From the NCBI GenBank assembly GCA_913057985.1, contig CAJXPL010000003.1:1-64000 (forward strand): DNA of 64,000 nt. The letters run 5' to 3'. How positions within the stretch are numbered: position 1 is the first letter of the stretch; each line of letters begins with the position of its first letter. Shown here one piece after another: positions 24,122-32,086 of this stretch. Source of the stretch: an uncultured Synechococcus sp. GTDB lineage: Bacteria; Cyanobacteriota; Cyanobacteriia; PCC-6307; Cyanobiaceae. The notes beneath the pieces were generated by a model, which saw only the letters and a program-made list of their open reading frames with translations, ran no database searches and had not been told where the DNA came from. A program made the position numbers and the translations under genes.

Positions 24122-24526
24122 TCAGTTGCGAGATTTCACCACCGTCATGCCGACGGGGGCCAGGGCAATCAACGCCAGCTTGATGTGCTGAATGCCGAAG
24201 GGAATGCCGATGATCGTGACAAAACACGCCAGGGCGCTGCTGAGGTGACCAAGGGCCAACCACCAGCCGGCCACAAGAAACCAGATCACATTGCCGAGTG
24301 CACCCAGGGGGCCCGTTCCCAGGTCACCGCGTCCCCTGAGCTGACGCCGGTTCATGGCCTCGGAGCCGAAGGGCCAGAGCGAGAAACAACCGACCACCCA
24401 GCACGACCGTGCCCATGGCAGGCCAACGATGCTGATCGCGCAGATCAACGCGGCCAGCCACCAGGCCAGAGCCATGGGCAGTCCGCCGAGAACAACCCAG
24501 AGGAGGTTGAGGAGCATCGAAAGCAT
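24122..24526 (-). CDS. YccF domain membrane protein
   Basis: Two YccF repeats are visible: LLNLLWVVLGGLPMALAWWL then ISIVGLPWAR, and LGNVIWFLVAGWWLALGHL then VTIIGIPFGIQHIKLAL. This matches the YccF inner-membrane domain, usually 130-150 residues with four helices; function unknown. The length of 134 fits. Confidence 0.85.
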   Translation of the reverse strand: MLSMLLNLLWVVLGGLPMALAWWLAALICAISIVGLPWARSCWVVGCFSLWPFGSEAMNRRQLRGRGDLGTGPLGALGNVIWFLVAGWWLALGHLSSALACFVTIIGIPFGIQHIKLALIALAPVGMTVVKSRN

Positions 24527-24591
24527 GTCTCCATTGTCACGGCATGCCCGATGTTCGTTCGTTAAATTCTGTAAAAGGTGTTTGACCAGGT

Positions 24592-25452
24592 ATGCCGGGC
24601 TGTTTCGGGATTGTTGGTTGTGGGTATGTCGGTTCTGCTGTTGCAGCTCATCTCAGGCGCCAGGGCCATGAAGTTGTCGGCACCACCACCAGCCCCGGAC
24701 GTCTGGCTGAACTCTGTGATCTGGTTGACCACCCCCGTCTTTACAGCGCGGGCGACCCGATGGCAGACACCAGCTTCCTGGATCGGCTCGATGGCGTTCT
24801 GATTGCGATGGCCCCCACCACCGCCACCTTTGAAGAGGATCAATACGAGAAGGTTTATGGCCAGGCGGTGCCGGCCCTGGTGGATGCCATTCGTCAACGG
24901 CAGGGGCGCAAGCCGCTGCATGTGGCGTATCTGAGCAGTGCAGGCGTCTATGGCAATCAGTCCGGTGCGATCTGCAATGAGCTGACGCCCCCTGATTGTT
25001 CCAACAATGCAAACGCTCTTCTGGCCAGCGCCGAGACCTCCGTTCTTTCCTTGAACGACCCCTCAATCCAGGCCTGTGTGCTGCGGCTTGGTGGTATTTA
25101 CGGTCCCGGTAAGGACATTCCGTCGTACATCCGCAGCGCTGCTGGACAGTCGGTTCGCAAGAACGGCAATCACATCAACGCCTGGGTTCATCTGCACGAC
25201 ATCATCCGCGGCGTGGATTTCGCCTTCGGCCGGCGGCTCCACGGCATTTACAACCTTGTGGATGATCTCCAGTTCACCCGGCGTCAGCTCTCCAATGCCC
25301 TCTGTGATGACTTCGGATTGCCTCCCGTGATCTGGGACAACCATGATCGACCCGGCGCCCGTGTCTTCAATGCCCGTGTCAGCAACGCCCGGTTGCGTCA
25401 GATCGGATTTCGGCCCAGCGTCAGCTCCATGCTTGAACCTGTGGTGGCCTGA
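24592..25452 (+). CDS. NAD-dependent epimerase/dehydratase-like SDR protein
   Basis: An atypical short-chain dehydrogenase fold of 286 residues. FGIVGCGYVGSAVAAHLRRQ is the GxGxxG nucleotide loop; VAYLSSAGVYGNQSGAIC includes the usual strand before the catalytic Tyr; and LRLGGIYGPGKDI follows. It resembles sugar-nucleotide epimerases of the 'SDR a' type but lacks the full YxxxK pair, so a chaperone-like or reductase function is possible. It is the only gene in its transcript. Confidence 0.7.
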   Translation: MPGCFGIVGCGYVGSAVAAHLRRQGHEVVGTTTSPGRLAELCDLVDHPRLYSAGDPMADTSFLDRLDGVLIAMAPTTATFEEDQYEKVYGQAVPALVDAIRQRQGRKPLHVAYLSSAGVYGNQSGAICNELTPPDCSNNANALLASAETSVLSLNDPSIQACVLRLGGIYGPGKDIPSYIRSAAGQSVRKNGNHINAWVHLHDIIRGVDFAFGRRLHGIYNLVDDLQFTRRQLSNALCDDFGLPPVIWDNHDRPGARVFNARVSNARLRQIGFRPSVSSMLEPVVA

Positions 25453-25629
25453 GCTTCGCTGCATCAGCATCAGCTAGCGGCGCAGGATGTCGTCTGCGGC
25501 TGAATTCATTTTTCGATACAGATTGCCTGAATTTCTCTCATATTGTGTTGTTCATGTAAAGCAGGATTGCGGGATCCACAGTCAACTTGTTGTGTTGATT
25601 AGAACCTTTTCATTCATCGCGGTGGTGCT

Positions 25630-25776
25630 GTGATAGACGAGTCGTTCTGCATCGAATTTGCATCCTCCCTGGCCTTGATCCTGCTTGAGCTCAATGCAGA
25701 GCTCCTCGAGCTCGCTGAAGAAGCCTCCAACGTCACAGCCGAGCTTTCTGTTGTTGAGCTTGAGCGTGCCTGCTGA
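25630..25776 (+). CDS. small acidic hypothetical protein (48 aa)
   Basis: A GTG-started frame giving IDESFCIEFASSLALILLEL, then AELLELAEEASNVTAELSVV, a strongly acidic helix. Its TGA overlaps the ATG of the next gene by one base. Preceded by about 170 bases of AT-rich intergenic DNA (25453-25629) where the promoter should be. Confidence 0.5.
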   Translation: MIDESFCIEFASSLALILLELNAELLELAEEASNVTAELSVVELERAC

Positions 25777-26069
25777 TGTTGGCTCGCATTCGTGCCGTCT
25801 TTGCTGATGCTCAAACGCAAGGTTTGGATCAGCTGTACGACGTCATCAATGCGGCACGTGATCTTGCACCGGATTCAGATTTTCAAGCCTGCTACGACCT
25901 GGTGATGGCATCCAGTGGCACTGAAGTGGAGACCTGGATCAACTTCACAGTGACCACGGCCACCCGGTTCGATCTTGATGATCAACCGGAGCCGGAACAG
26001 TTTCTTTCCGTTCTCGAGGAATGTTGTGATGCCCGTCGGGAGCAGCAGAGGGCTCAGCCCTCGGAATAG
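25776..26069 (+). CDS. hypothetical protein
   Basis: The 97-residue acidic protein (MLARIRAVFADAQTQGLDQL, then AARDLAPDSDFQACYDLVMA) has an amphipathic helical N-terminal half. Coupled by a 1-base overlap to the 25630 gene. Convergent overlap of 16 bases with the 26054 gene. No family recognised. Confidence 0.55.
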   Translation: MLARIRAVFADAQTQGLDQLYDVINAARDLAPDSDFQACYDLVMASSGTEVETWINFTVTTATRFDLDDQPEPEQFLSVLEECCDARREQQRAQPSE

Positions 26070-26290
26070 CGCAGGGCTTTGAGGCCCATCACCAGATGGG
26101 TGCGAAAACTTCCCAGCGCCATCACCTGCTTCGGTGATCGCGTGTCGCTAACGGCATCACCCTGGCCTTCAATCCAACGCAGCAGCTCCTGGGTTTGGTC
26201 GGCCCATGCACTCAGTGCAGCGCGCAGCAGTTCGTCATCGCTGAGTTGCCCTTCAGGAGCGGCGGATGGATCCATCGCCGCTTTCAGCAA
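26054..26290 (-). CDS. hypothetical helical protein, N-terminus uncertain
   Basis: A helical protein (GQLSDDELLRAALSAWADQT, then LLRWIEGQG and SFRTHLVMGLKALR). The first usable start is a TTG at 26290, but the frame continues upstream for about 30 codons with protein-like sequence (KISLSIDPDPFVPDALSHQQ) and no ATG, GTG or TTG. Either a non-standard start is used or the original start codon was lost. Confidence 0.5.
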   Translation of the reverse strand: MLKAAMDPSAAPEGQLSDDELLRAALSAWADQTQELLRWIEGQGDAVSDTRSPKQVMALGSFRTHLVMGLKALRYSEG

Positions 26291-26423
26291 GGCGTTGAGT
26301 TGCTGATGGCTCAGCGCGTCAGGAACAAAGGGATCAGGATCGATGCTTAAGGAAATCTTTAGACGTGACTCGACGGTAGTTCATGGGTATCGGTTGCGAC
26401 CACCCGTGTTTTGGCTCATTGCC

Positions 26424-26810
26424 TCAGCGTGATGGAATTTGATCCGGGTCAACGCTCAGGCCGCGTGTGGCAAGGGCCAGACGCCGGGCTGCCAACAGAG
26501 CGGGATACGCCAGTGCTGAGCGTTGGTTGTCAGCAAACACCCTGGCCAGCAGCCTCAGCAGCGGATCACTGGGCTTCATGCGCCGGCTCAGTTCAGCAAT
26601 GGCTTCACTGCCATGCCACGTCTGCTCTCCTTCGATCAGAACGGCGCCATTGCGCAGAGGCAGGCCGAGCGTATTGAGTTCTCGACGGATCATGTGATCG
26701 GCGCGCCCGTCAACAATGCGCAGGTTGGGAACACCCGCCTGCAGCTCACTGCGGAGGGCGAACTCTCGACAGAATGGGCATCCGCCGTCGTAGATGAGGG
26801 TTACCAGCAT
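26424..26810 (-). CDS. DCC-family thiol-disulfide oxidoreductase (DUF393)
   Basis: The N-terminus has the defining DxxCPxC motif (LIYDGGCPFCREFALRSE) of the DCC family, a thioredoxin-like fold of 120-140 residues; here 128. LLRLLARVFADNQRSALAYP fits the helical second half. Redox partner unknown. Its ATG ends at the same base where the divergent secreted protein begins. Confidence 0.85.
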   Translation of the reverse strand: MLVTLIYDGGCPFCREFALRSELQAGVPNLRIVDGRADHMIRRELNTLGLPLRNGAVLIEGEQTWHGSEAIAELSRRMKPSDPLLRLLARVFADNQRSALAYPALLAARRLALATRGLSVDPDQIPSR

Positions 26811-27178
26811 TGCTGAATTCTGTCGCGAAAGGCTTGGGTCTGGCGTTGTTGTTGCTCTGCTGGTTGTTGGTGGCGCCCCAGCCCTCGTGGGCGGAGTGGG
26901 TCTGTGATGGGGATCGGCTCAGTGTTGAGATCACGCGAGGAGCCGTTGATCTCACCGGTCTGGCGGAGGGCATTCCGAACACGTTGGAGGGAACCCTGCC
27001 GGGGGACGGCGTTCTGCTGCACTGGCGCGATCTTGACTTGCAACTTCCGCGCACCAACAATGCAGGTGCTCCCAGTTACACCGATGGCCGTTGGTGGTGG
27101 CGCGTTGTTGATGAATCAGCGCCGGAATTCTGGGAGCGCCGCGGCACGGTGATCCGTCACCAATGTGAACTGATCTGA
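26810..27178 (+). CDS. exported hypothetical protein
   Basis: A TTG-started frame with a clear signal peptide (LGLALLLLCWLLVAPQPSWA, cleavage before EW) and a mature domain of about 90 residues rich in Trp (WWWRVVDES). Two cysteines (WVCDGDRL and HQCELI) could form a disulfide. Divergent from the DCC gene with no gap, so the promoters overlap each other's coding sequence. Confidence 0.55.
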   Translation: MLNSVAKGLGLALLLLCWLLVAPQPSWAEWVCDGDRLSVEITRGAVDLTGLAEGIPNTLEGTLPGDGVLLHWRDLDLQLPRTNNAGAPSYTDGRWWWRVVDESAPEFWERRGTVIRHQCELI

Positions 27179-27190
27179 ACCTTCATCCTT

Positions 27191-27535
27191 CTACCGCCGT
27201 TTTCGCATGCGGCGGTTGGCCTTGCGGGTACCTCCATAGCGATAACCAGCTTGTTCGCGAAAGTTTGGCCAGCAGGTTTCGCACACCAGGATCCAGTCCG
27301 CGAGTCGGGCGGTGCTCACCCGGAAATGCACGTCCCCCGGCTGTCTGCAGGCATCACAACAGAATCTTTTGTTTTTCCACAGTTTTTCAACCGACTCCTC
27401 TGGCGGATCGGTGCCCTGAAGCTTCTCCTGAGGATTGCTTGCTTCGGTCACAGCAAGGAGCGCTTCGTTTCTACTTGAGGCGTCTTCGAAATCACTGATG
27501 CATTTATTGCTTGAAATCAATTGCCAGCACAGCAT
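27191..27535 (-). CDS. putative zinc-finger protein
   Basis: Two CxxC pairs, FCCDACRQPGDVHFRV and LVCETCWPNF, 30 residues apart should form a zinc site, and the C-terminus is strongly basic (YGGTRKANRRMRKRR), suggesting nucleic-acid or ribosome binding. The first 55 residues look unstructured, so the true start may be internal. A DnaA-box-like site lies within the gene at 27373. Confidence 0.55.
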   Translation of the reverse strand: MLCWQLISSNKCISDFEDASSRNEALLAVTEASNPQEKLQGTDPPEESVEKLWKNKRFCCDACRQPGDVHFRVSTARLADWILVCETCWPNFREQAGYRYGGTRKANRRMRKRR

Positions 27536-27664
27536 TCTTCACATTGAGCGGCTGGATCTGCCGGGGACTGCTGAGCATCTGAGGCTTGTTTTCCACGCCG
27601 ATGGCCAAAACCACTTTGCTCGCCAGGATCAGTTGTTTTGGCCCTGTGGAAAAGCTGTGTATAA
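27373..27664. promoter_or_regulatory. cluster of DnaA-box-like sequences
   Basis: TTTTCCACA at 27373, TTTTCCACG at 27589, TGTGGAAAA (reverse TTTTCCACA) at 27645 and TGTGTATAA (reverse TTATACACA) at 27656. TTTTCCACA is, from memory, the box consensus at cyanobacterial origins. The last two are in tandem, 2 bases apart, in the 130-base gap between the genes at 27535 and 27667. Confidence 0.45.
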
Positions 27665-27666
27665 CT

Positions 27667-27918
27667 CTACGAATCGCTTGGAACTTGGGCGTTGATGGAG
27701 GCTTTTAGGGCGGCCATCTCGTGGGCGGTGAGGTGAGCTTCGACGGCCTCAGGGGTGTTGTTCAGATAGTGGATCCATGCCTTGTAGCACTGTTCCTGCG
27801 TTGCTGATGGGTTCTGACCTTCACCACCTCCTGCGTTGAGCAGAAGCTCTTCAATCCTGGCCAGCCGAGCTTCGATCCGGCTCAAGCGGCTGGCGATGGC
27901 CTCGTTCTCTTGCGACAC
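27667..27918 (-). CDS. small coiled-coil protein
   Basis: The first 30 residues are a short coiled coil (RLSRIEARLARIEELLLNAG). The rest (EQCYKAWIHYLNNTPEAVEA, then HLTAHEMAALKASI) is helical. No family recognised. A LexA-box-like sequence lies 57 bases before its start. Confidence 0.6.
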   Translation of the reverse strand: MSQENEAIASRLSRIEARLARIEELLLNAGGGEGQNPSATQEQCYKAWIHYLNNTPEAVEAHLTAHEMAALKASINAQVPSDS

Positions 27919-27975
27919 CTGCGGGTGGGCGGTTGTTGACGTGATTGTTGCCGAGGGCGCCCGGGTTGACGCTGT

Positions 27976-27989
27976 AGTACATGCGCACT
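27976..27989. promoter_or_regulatory. imperfect LexA-type box
   Basis: AGTACATGCGCACT fits AGTAC-N4-G(T/C)ACT with one change from the cyanobacterial SOS box. A further ATGTACT lies 7 bases downstream and is the reverse complement of the first seven bases. It sits between the gene at 27918 and the uncertain frame at 28016. Confidence 0.35.
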
Positions 27990-28015
27990 AAAACAGATGT
28001 ACTGCTCCATGGCTC

Positions 28016-28231
28016 ATGTCTGCCAGTTCCCCCTACGCCCCCTTCCGCGCTGACGAGTGGATGCGCCATTCCTTGATTCGGCCGCGCAAGGTGTTTCCGG
28101 CAACGGCTTCGACCGCGGTTTTTCCAACGGTTTCTGCAACGACGAAACCTCGCGCCAGGCCATCCGGTTCTGCTCGCGTTTGTGAGGCTGTGCAGGGTGA
28201 GCTCTTCCTCTTCCCCGTTGTGATCTGCTGA
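28016..28231 (+). CDS. uncertain small protein (71 aa)
   Basis: MSASSPYAPFRADEWMRHSL, then a stretch rich in Ala, Thr, Pro and basic residues. It lacks clear structure and may be non-coding. Listed because a LexA-like box lies 26 bases before the ATG and no other gene covers 27919-28317. Confidence 0.25.
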   Translation: MSASSPYAPFRADEWMRHSLIRPRKVFPATASTAVFPTVSATTKPRARPSGSARVCEAVQGELFLFPVVIC

Positions 28232-28317
28232 GCCTTGGTCTCTGCGACAAACGTTTGCGGGAGTCGCTGTTTGATCCCTGCTCTGGCAGGGTATCCAATG
28301 GTTTTTGTTGCAACACC

Positions 28318-28443
28318 ATGCTGTTGTTCGCTTCACAGACAGCTCCAGGCGGTCCGACTGTCATTCTTCCGGCCCTGCTGATCACCGGACTTCTCGTTGC
28401 AGCATCCCAGGCGTTCGTTCCCAAGGGCGGCGACAAGAACTGA
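28318..28443 (+). CDS. small membrane protein (41 aa)
   Basis: MLLFASQTAPGGPTVILPAL is followed by one transmembrane segment (LLITGLLVAASQAFV) and a short polar tail (PKGGDKN). The size and layout resemble small thylakoid subunits but no specific match is recognised. Convergent with the serine hydrolase. Confidence 0.5.
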   Translation: MLLFASQTAPGGPTVILPALLITGLLVAASQAFVPKGGDKN

Positions 28444-28458
28444 GCCCTGCCGTTCGCC

Positions 28459-29871
28459 TTATCGAAGGGCTGAGAGAACATCAGCCCCGAAAGCATTGGC
28501 ATCAAATCCCGGCTTTTTGGGTGTCTGTCCCAGTCGCACGATCACCGCGCGCTGGGATGGAGCCACCAGAAGAAGTTGTCCCTGATAGCCCTCAGCTGAA
28601 TAGCTGTCATTGGGCAGATCCGGCCTTGATTTGCGGCGGCCGAGCCACCAGTGCGCGCCATAGGCCTGTTTGGAGCCTCGCGACGCCGTCTGTGCCTGCC
28701 GAACCCAGGCTGCGGGCAGAAGTTGCTTACCGTTCCAGCGGCCCTGATCCAGGTACAACTGGCCAAACCGGGCCCAATCGCGGCCGCTGGCCCACGCCAG
28801 GGATGAGCCCACCAAGGTTCCACTGTTGTCGTTTTCGAGAACGGCAGTTGCCATCCCGAGAGGCCCGAACAATGCCTGCTTGGGAAAGCCCCAGTAGCGC
28901 TGATCGTCATCGATGGTGTTTCTCAGGATCCGGCTGAGGATGTTGGTGGTTCCGGATGAATAGCTCCACTTTTTTCCCGGTTTTTTGCTGAGGGGTTGGC
29001 TGGCGGCGAACCCGGCCATGTCGGCTTCCTGGGTCAGCATCCGTACCAGGTCCGAGTTCAGTGTTCCCGTCGATTCCTCGAACGCCAGGCCGCTGTTCAT
29101 GCGCAGCAGCTGATCCAGGCTGATCCTTTGGCGTGGATCCTGCGGATCACTCCATTCGGGCACCTTCGGTGGCTTGCCTGGATCCAGAAGCCCTTCTTGG
29201 ATGGCCCGTCCGATCAGGGCATGGGTGATGCTTTTGCTCATCGACCAGCCAATCAGTGGCATGTCGGGCTGGATGCCTTGGGCGTAGCGCTCGGCGATCA
29301 CCCAGCCGTTCTGCACCACCACAACGGCGCGGGTGCGTTTGGGTGTGAGCGGCTCGTTCTCTTCAAAGGCGCGATCGAGAGCCTCCTTCAGTGCCTGCTC
29401 ATCAATCTCCGGCGGTTCTGCGGCGGCTGTGGCGATCAGGGGCCAGGCGGTGCCAATGGGCTGGTACGTCGCGGAGCCAGGCTGGTTTGGCTTGGGCAGC
29501 CGGGGTTTTGGATGCCCATTGATCCGCCAGGTGCAGCCCCGTTCACCGTTCTGAATCGCTTCAGCACGAATCAGCCCGAACAGGGCGCTGGCCTCAACGC
29601 GTCCAGCGTTTGGTTTGATCCGGGTGTGGATCATCCCCTGGCCGGCGGCCAGATCTTCGTTGAGCACCTGCTCTGGATCCATTCCAGCCATCAGCACGCT
29701 GCTGCAGAGCTGCTTGGCGCTGAAACTCGCCCCCGCCCTGGCGAATGTGATCAGGTTCCGCAGCGGAGGCTCCAGGCCTGCTGTGGCGCTGAAGGCCACG
29801 GCCGCCACGGAGATCACCACAGTGCGCCACTGCTGCTTTGTCACCCTTGCTTTGTCACCCTCAATGGCCAT
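28459..29871 (-). CDS. serine hydrolase, beta-lactamase/class C family
   Basis: The 470-residue protein has an N-terminal membrane or signal segment (TVVISVAAVAFSATAGLEPP) and a penicillin-binding-like catalytic domain with SMSK (the SxxK nucleophile motif, within GWSMSKSITHALIG), LDQLLRMNSGLAFEES, and YSSGTTNILSRIL (the YxN-like motif). The end reads YQGQLLLVAPSQRAVIVRLG. Related proteins act as D-aminopeptidases, esterases or carboxypeptidases; substrate unknown. Probably periplasmic. Confidence 0.85.
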   Translation of the reverse strand: MAIEGDKARVTKQQWRTVVISVAAVAFSATAGLEPPLRNLITFARAGASFSAKQLCSSVLMAGMDPEQVLNEDLAAGQGMIHTRIKPNAGRVEASALFGLIRAEAIQNGERGCTWRINGHPKPRLPKPNQPGSATYQPIGTAWPLIATAAAEPPEIDEQALKEALDRAFEENEPLTPKRTRAVVVVQNGWVIAERYAQGIQPDMPLIGWSMSKSITHALIGRAIQEGLLDPGKPPKVPEWSDPQDPRQRISLDQLLRMNSGLAFEESTGTLNSDLVRMLTQEADMAGFAASQPLSKKPGKKWSYSSGTTNILSRILRNTIDDDQRYWGFPKQALFGPLGMATAVLENDNSGTLVGSSLAWASGRDWARFGQLYLDQGRWNGKQLLPAAWVRQAQTASRGSKQAYGAHWWLGRRKSRPDLPNDSYSAEGYQGQLLLVAPSQRAVIVRLGQTPKKPGFDANAFGADVLSALR

Positions 29872-29872
29872 G

Positions 29873-29896
29873 AAAAAAGCGGGGTTGTCCCCGCTT
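29873..29896 (-). terminator. rho-independent terminator (minus strand)
   Basis: On the minus strand GCGGGG pairs with CCCCGC around a 4-base loop and is followed by six T. It lies 24 bases downstream of the DUF4278-like gene at 29920, just before the serine hydrolase gene begins. Confidence 0.85.
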
Positions 29897-29919
29897 CAAT
29901 CATGGATGGAACGCTGGCT

Positions 29920-30162
29920 TCAGTACACGTCGTAGCTGACGCCGCGGTAACGCAGTTCCCGTCCGCCGCTTGGGTGCTGTTGTTGGTCGATCGATTCGTA
30001 GGCGACGCCGCGATAGCGCAGCACTTTGGTTTTGCTTCCAACCGGGGTGTGGACCCGGTCGGTGTGGCCCTTGTGGCGGAAGGCCCGTGCCATCTGTGTT
30101 CTGGCCGATTCGATGGCCTGATTGCGCACAGTCCGTGCCTTGATCAGTTGAAGGGTGTTCAT
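29920..30162 (-). CDS. DUF4278-like small protein
   Basis: The 80-residue protein ends in two copies of the DUF4278-type motif (KVLRYRGVAYES, then RELRYRGVSYDVY). The first 50 residues are basic and helical (MNTLQLIKARTVRNQAIESA). DUF4278 is common in cyanobacteria, function unknown. The frame is open upstream to 30243. Its own terminator follows. Confidence 0.65.
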   Translation of the reverse strand: MNTLQLIKARTVRNQAIESARTQMARAFRHKGHTDRVHTPVGSKTKVLRYRGVAYESIDQQQHPSGGRELRYRGVSYDVY

Positions 30163-30332
30163 CTCTCTCTTGCGCGGTGCCCACGCCCCCGTTGCCTGGC
30201 GTGGATCTGACTGCGGCCTGTTGATGAGGCTCAACGTGTCCACACCCTAACCCCAATTAGTATCAACGGCTACTGTTTTTTCTGCTTCTTTTGGAGCGGC
30301 GTTGTCAGCATGGTTCTGTATGAAGACAGCGC

Positions 30333-30923
30333 TTGTCTGGGGCAGTTCCTCTGGTGTGCATCTGCGGGCCGTCTGCGGCCGGCAAAACAACCCTGGCCGC
30401 CCGTCTGGCCGAGCAGCTGCGGTCCAGGGGGCGTCATCCCCTGCTGATCGCCTGCGACGACTACTACCGCTCTGGTTGGTCTCCCAGCTCGCGCTATGGC
30501 TTCGACACGGTGGATGCCATTGATGCGGATCAGCTGAGGTTGCAACTCAGCGCTGTTCGCTACCGCCAGTTGAACGCGCTGCGCAGCTACGACATGCGCA
30601 GCCGCAGGGTGAGCTCCAGGTTGTTGCAGCAGCCCTATGACATGGTTCTGGTGGAAGGCTCCTACGGGCCACAGCACCTGTTGGAGGATGTGCCCATTTC
30701 GCTGGTTGTGTACGTCGAAACCCCACTGCTTCAGAGGTTGATCAAGCGTCTCTGGCGTGATGTTCGCGACAGGCAGAGGCCGGCTTCCTATGTGATTCGC
30801 CAGATGCTGCGCGAAATGCTCCCGGGTGAGCGTCGCTTCATTCACCCTTTGAAGCGCCGCGCAGATCTTGTAGTTCGGGGCTACAACTTCGATCTGGAGC
30901 CGATTCTCAGCAGAATTGGATAG
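30333..30923 (+). CDS. uridine kinase / P-loop phosphotransferase
   Basis: Walker A is CGPSAAGKTTLAARLAEQL near residue 12. LLIACDDYYRSGW matches the conserved DDYY loop of uridine kinase and phosphoribulokinase relatives, and PYDMVLVEGSYGPQHL carries the second acidic motif. The length of 196 fits uridine kinase-like proteins. It would phosphorylate a nucleoside or a small sugar. Start TTG at 30333; no better ATG is seen. Confidence 0.8.
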   Translation: MSGAVPLVCICGPSAAGKTTLAARLAEQLRSRGRHPLLIACDDYYRSGWSPSSRYGFDTVDAIDADQLRLQLSAVRYRQLNALRSYDMRSRRVSSRLLQQPYDMVLVEGSYGPQHLLEDVPISLVVYVETPLLQRLIKRLWRDVRDRQRPASYVIRQMLREMLPGERRFIHPLKRRADLVVRGYNFDLEPILSRIG

Positions 30924-31381
30924 CTGCTTAAGCCTTGATCAGTCACAGTGCTGGTTTCTGCGTAGGCCTGTGCGTCTGGAGACTGATTGATTGATGGTTT
31001 CGATGGTTTGCCCTGGCTGATTCGATCAGCGGGTCTGCTTTTTAGGGCGAGACATCTTCTTTTTAGGGCGAGAGAGCAGGCGCGAGATTTTGGTCATCCA
31101 TCGATCCGGTGCAGCTTGTTGCGTCGAAACAACCGCTGCTCTTTGCTTAGCTGACGCAGGGTTTGGGCCTGAAGGCTCTGATAGCGCCCAGCGGAAATCC
31201 ATCAAGGATCGGGGCTTGCCGGCCGGGGACTGAGCCAGCACCTGCTGACGATGCTGATGTTGAGTGCGCAACAGCCTTAAAAGGCACCTTTGTGCACCAT
31301 GGCTCAAGCAGGTCCTGTTCCGCCAGCAGGGGTCTCTCGTTCATCGCAGGCGTCAGACAGTGCCCGCCCAGGGGGACAGGC
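30924..31381. other. 460-base stretch with at most a small uncertain gene
   Basis: The sequence contains a 15-base direct repeat (CTTTTTAGGGCGAGA at 31038 and 31059). On the minus strand the repeat is in frame and encodes a basic tail (SRPKKK then SRPKKQ) of an open frame from 31307 to 31026. Its upstream part does not look like protein. A 23-residue basic peptide from 31097 is possible. Confidence 0.35.
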
Positions 31382-31645
31382 TCAGACCTTGTTTCCTTCG
31401 TCGTCCCAGTACTCGATTCTGTTCACTTCAAGATCGTCTTGTTTGAGTTTGGCGGCGATCTCCTTGGCCCTCGCCCTCAGATACAGCTCATCGGTCACCA
31501 GGCTTTGGTAAACGATCTCTTCCAGGGTTTCTGCGGGAGCTTCTGAGACGATCTGCTTTACGTCGTCCTTGCTCAGCTTCACGTCAGTTCGAATGCTGAC
31601 GGTCTGCTCGAAGTTGAACTCGATTTCGTTGATGACCGATTCCAT
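31382..31645 (-). CDS. small hypothetical protein
   Basis: An 87-residue, acidic protein (MESVINEIEFNFEQTVSIRT, then DVKLSKDDVKQIVSEAPAET). The frame is open upstream, but the ATG at 31645 is right after a minus-strand terminator, so transcription probably restarts there. No family recognised. Confidence 0.6.
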   Translation of the reverse strand: MESVINEIEFNFEQTVSIRTDVKLSKDDVKQIVSEAPAETLEEIVYQSLVTDELYLRARAKEIAAKLKQDDLEVNRIEYWDDEGNKV

Positions 31646-31661
31646 GGGCTCCCTGGCAGAC

Positions 31662-31692
31662 AAAAAGAAACCCCCGCCAAAGGCAGGGGTTC
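31662..31692 (-). terminator. rho-independent terminator (minus strand)
   Basis: On the minus strand ACCCCTGCC pairs with GGCGGGGGT over a 3-base loop, followed by TTCTTTTTG. It lies between the DUF1651 gene (ending at 31826) and the next minus-strand gene starting at 31645. Confidence 0.8.
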
Positions 31693-31825
31693 CAAAACGG
31701 CTCGCAGGAGTGTGTCCTTGTTTCCACCCTGTGAGGCGTTTTTCCTCACAAAACCAACATGCCAATCCGATGCGTCCGCTGGGATTTCTGATGGACAGCC
31801 TTGCAGTTGGCCCCAGCGACCTGTC

Positions 31826-32080
31826 TCAAAGTTCAACCGCGTCGCCCCAGGCCGGAGATGCAAGGCGCTTCCAGCCCTGGGTCTGCAAGGACGCCCAGAG
31901 TTGTTCTGCTTCGGCCTTTCGCAGGTGTCGGCGTTCCTTCAGCAGGGGAGGGCCGTCAGGCAGGCGCCGGCCTCTGTCGATGAAGACCTTCGGCTCATGA
32001 ATCCATCCCTTCTGGTCGCGATGGAATCGCCAGATCCAGCGGTCGTCGCTGTCAATCAGCCAGCCCTCTCCCATGACCAT
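31826..32080 (-). CDS. DUF1651 family protein
   Basis: The 84-residue protein (GEGWLIDSDDRWIWRFHRDQ, then HEPKVFIDRGRRLP, LLKERRHLRKAEAEQLW and LQTQGWKRL) matches the DUF1651 pattern, a small family expanded in marine picocyanobacteria with unknown function. A perfect LexA-type box lies 7 bases before the ATG, so it is probably part of the SOS regulon. A terminator follows at 31692. Confidence 0.8.
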   Translation of the reverse strand: MVMGEGWLIDSDDRWIWRFHRDQKGWIHEPKVFIDRGRRLPDGPPLLKERRHLRKAEAEQLWASLQTQGWKRLASPAWGDAVEL

Positions 32081-32086
32081 GCTGCA

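Noticed and set aside
28996-30210. A 404-residue plus-strand open frame
   Set aside because: Antisense to the serine hydrolase and DUF4278-like genes, with His/Gly/Ala-rich composition typical of shadows.
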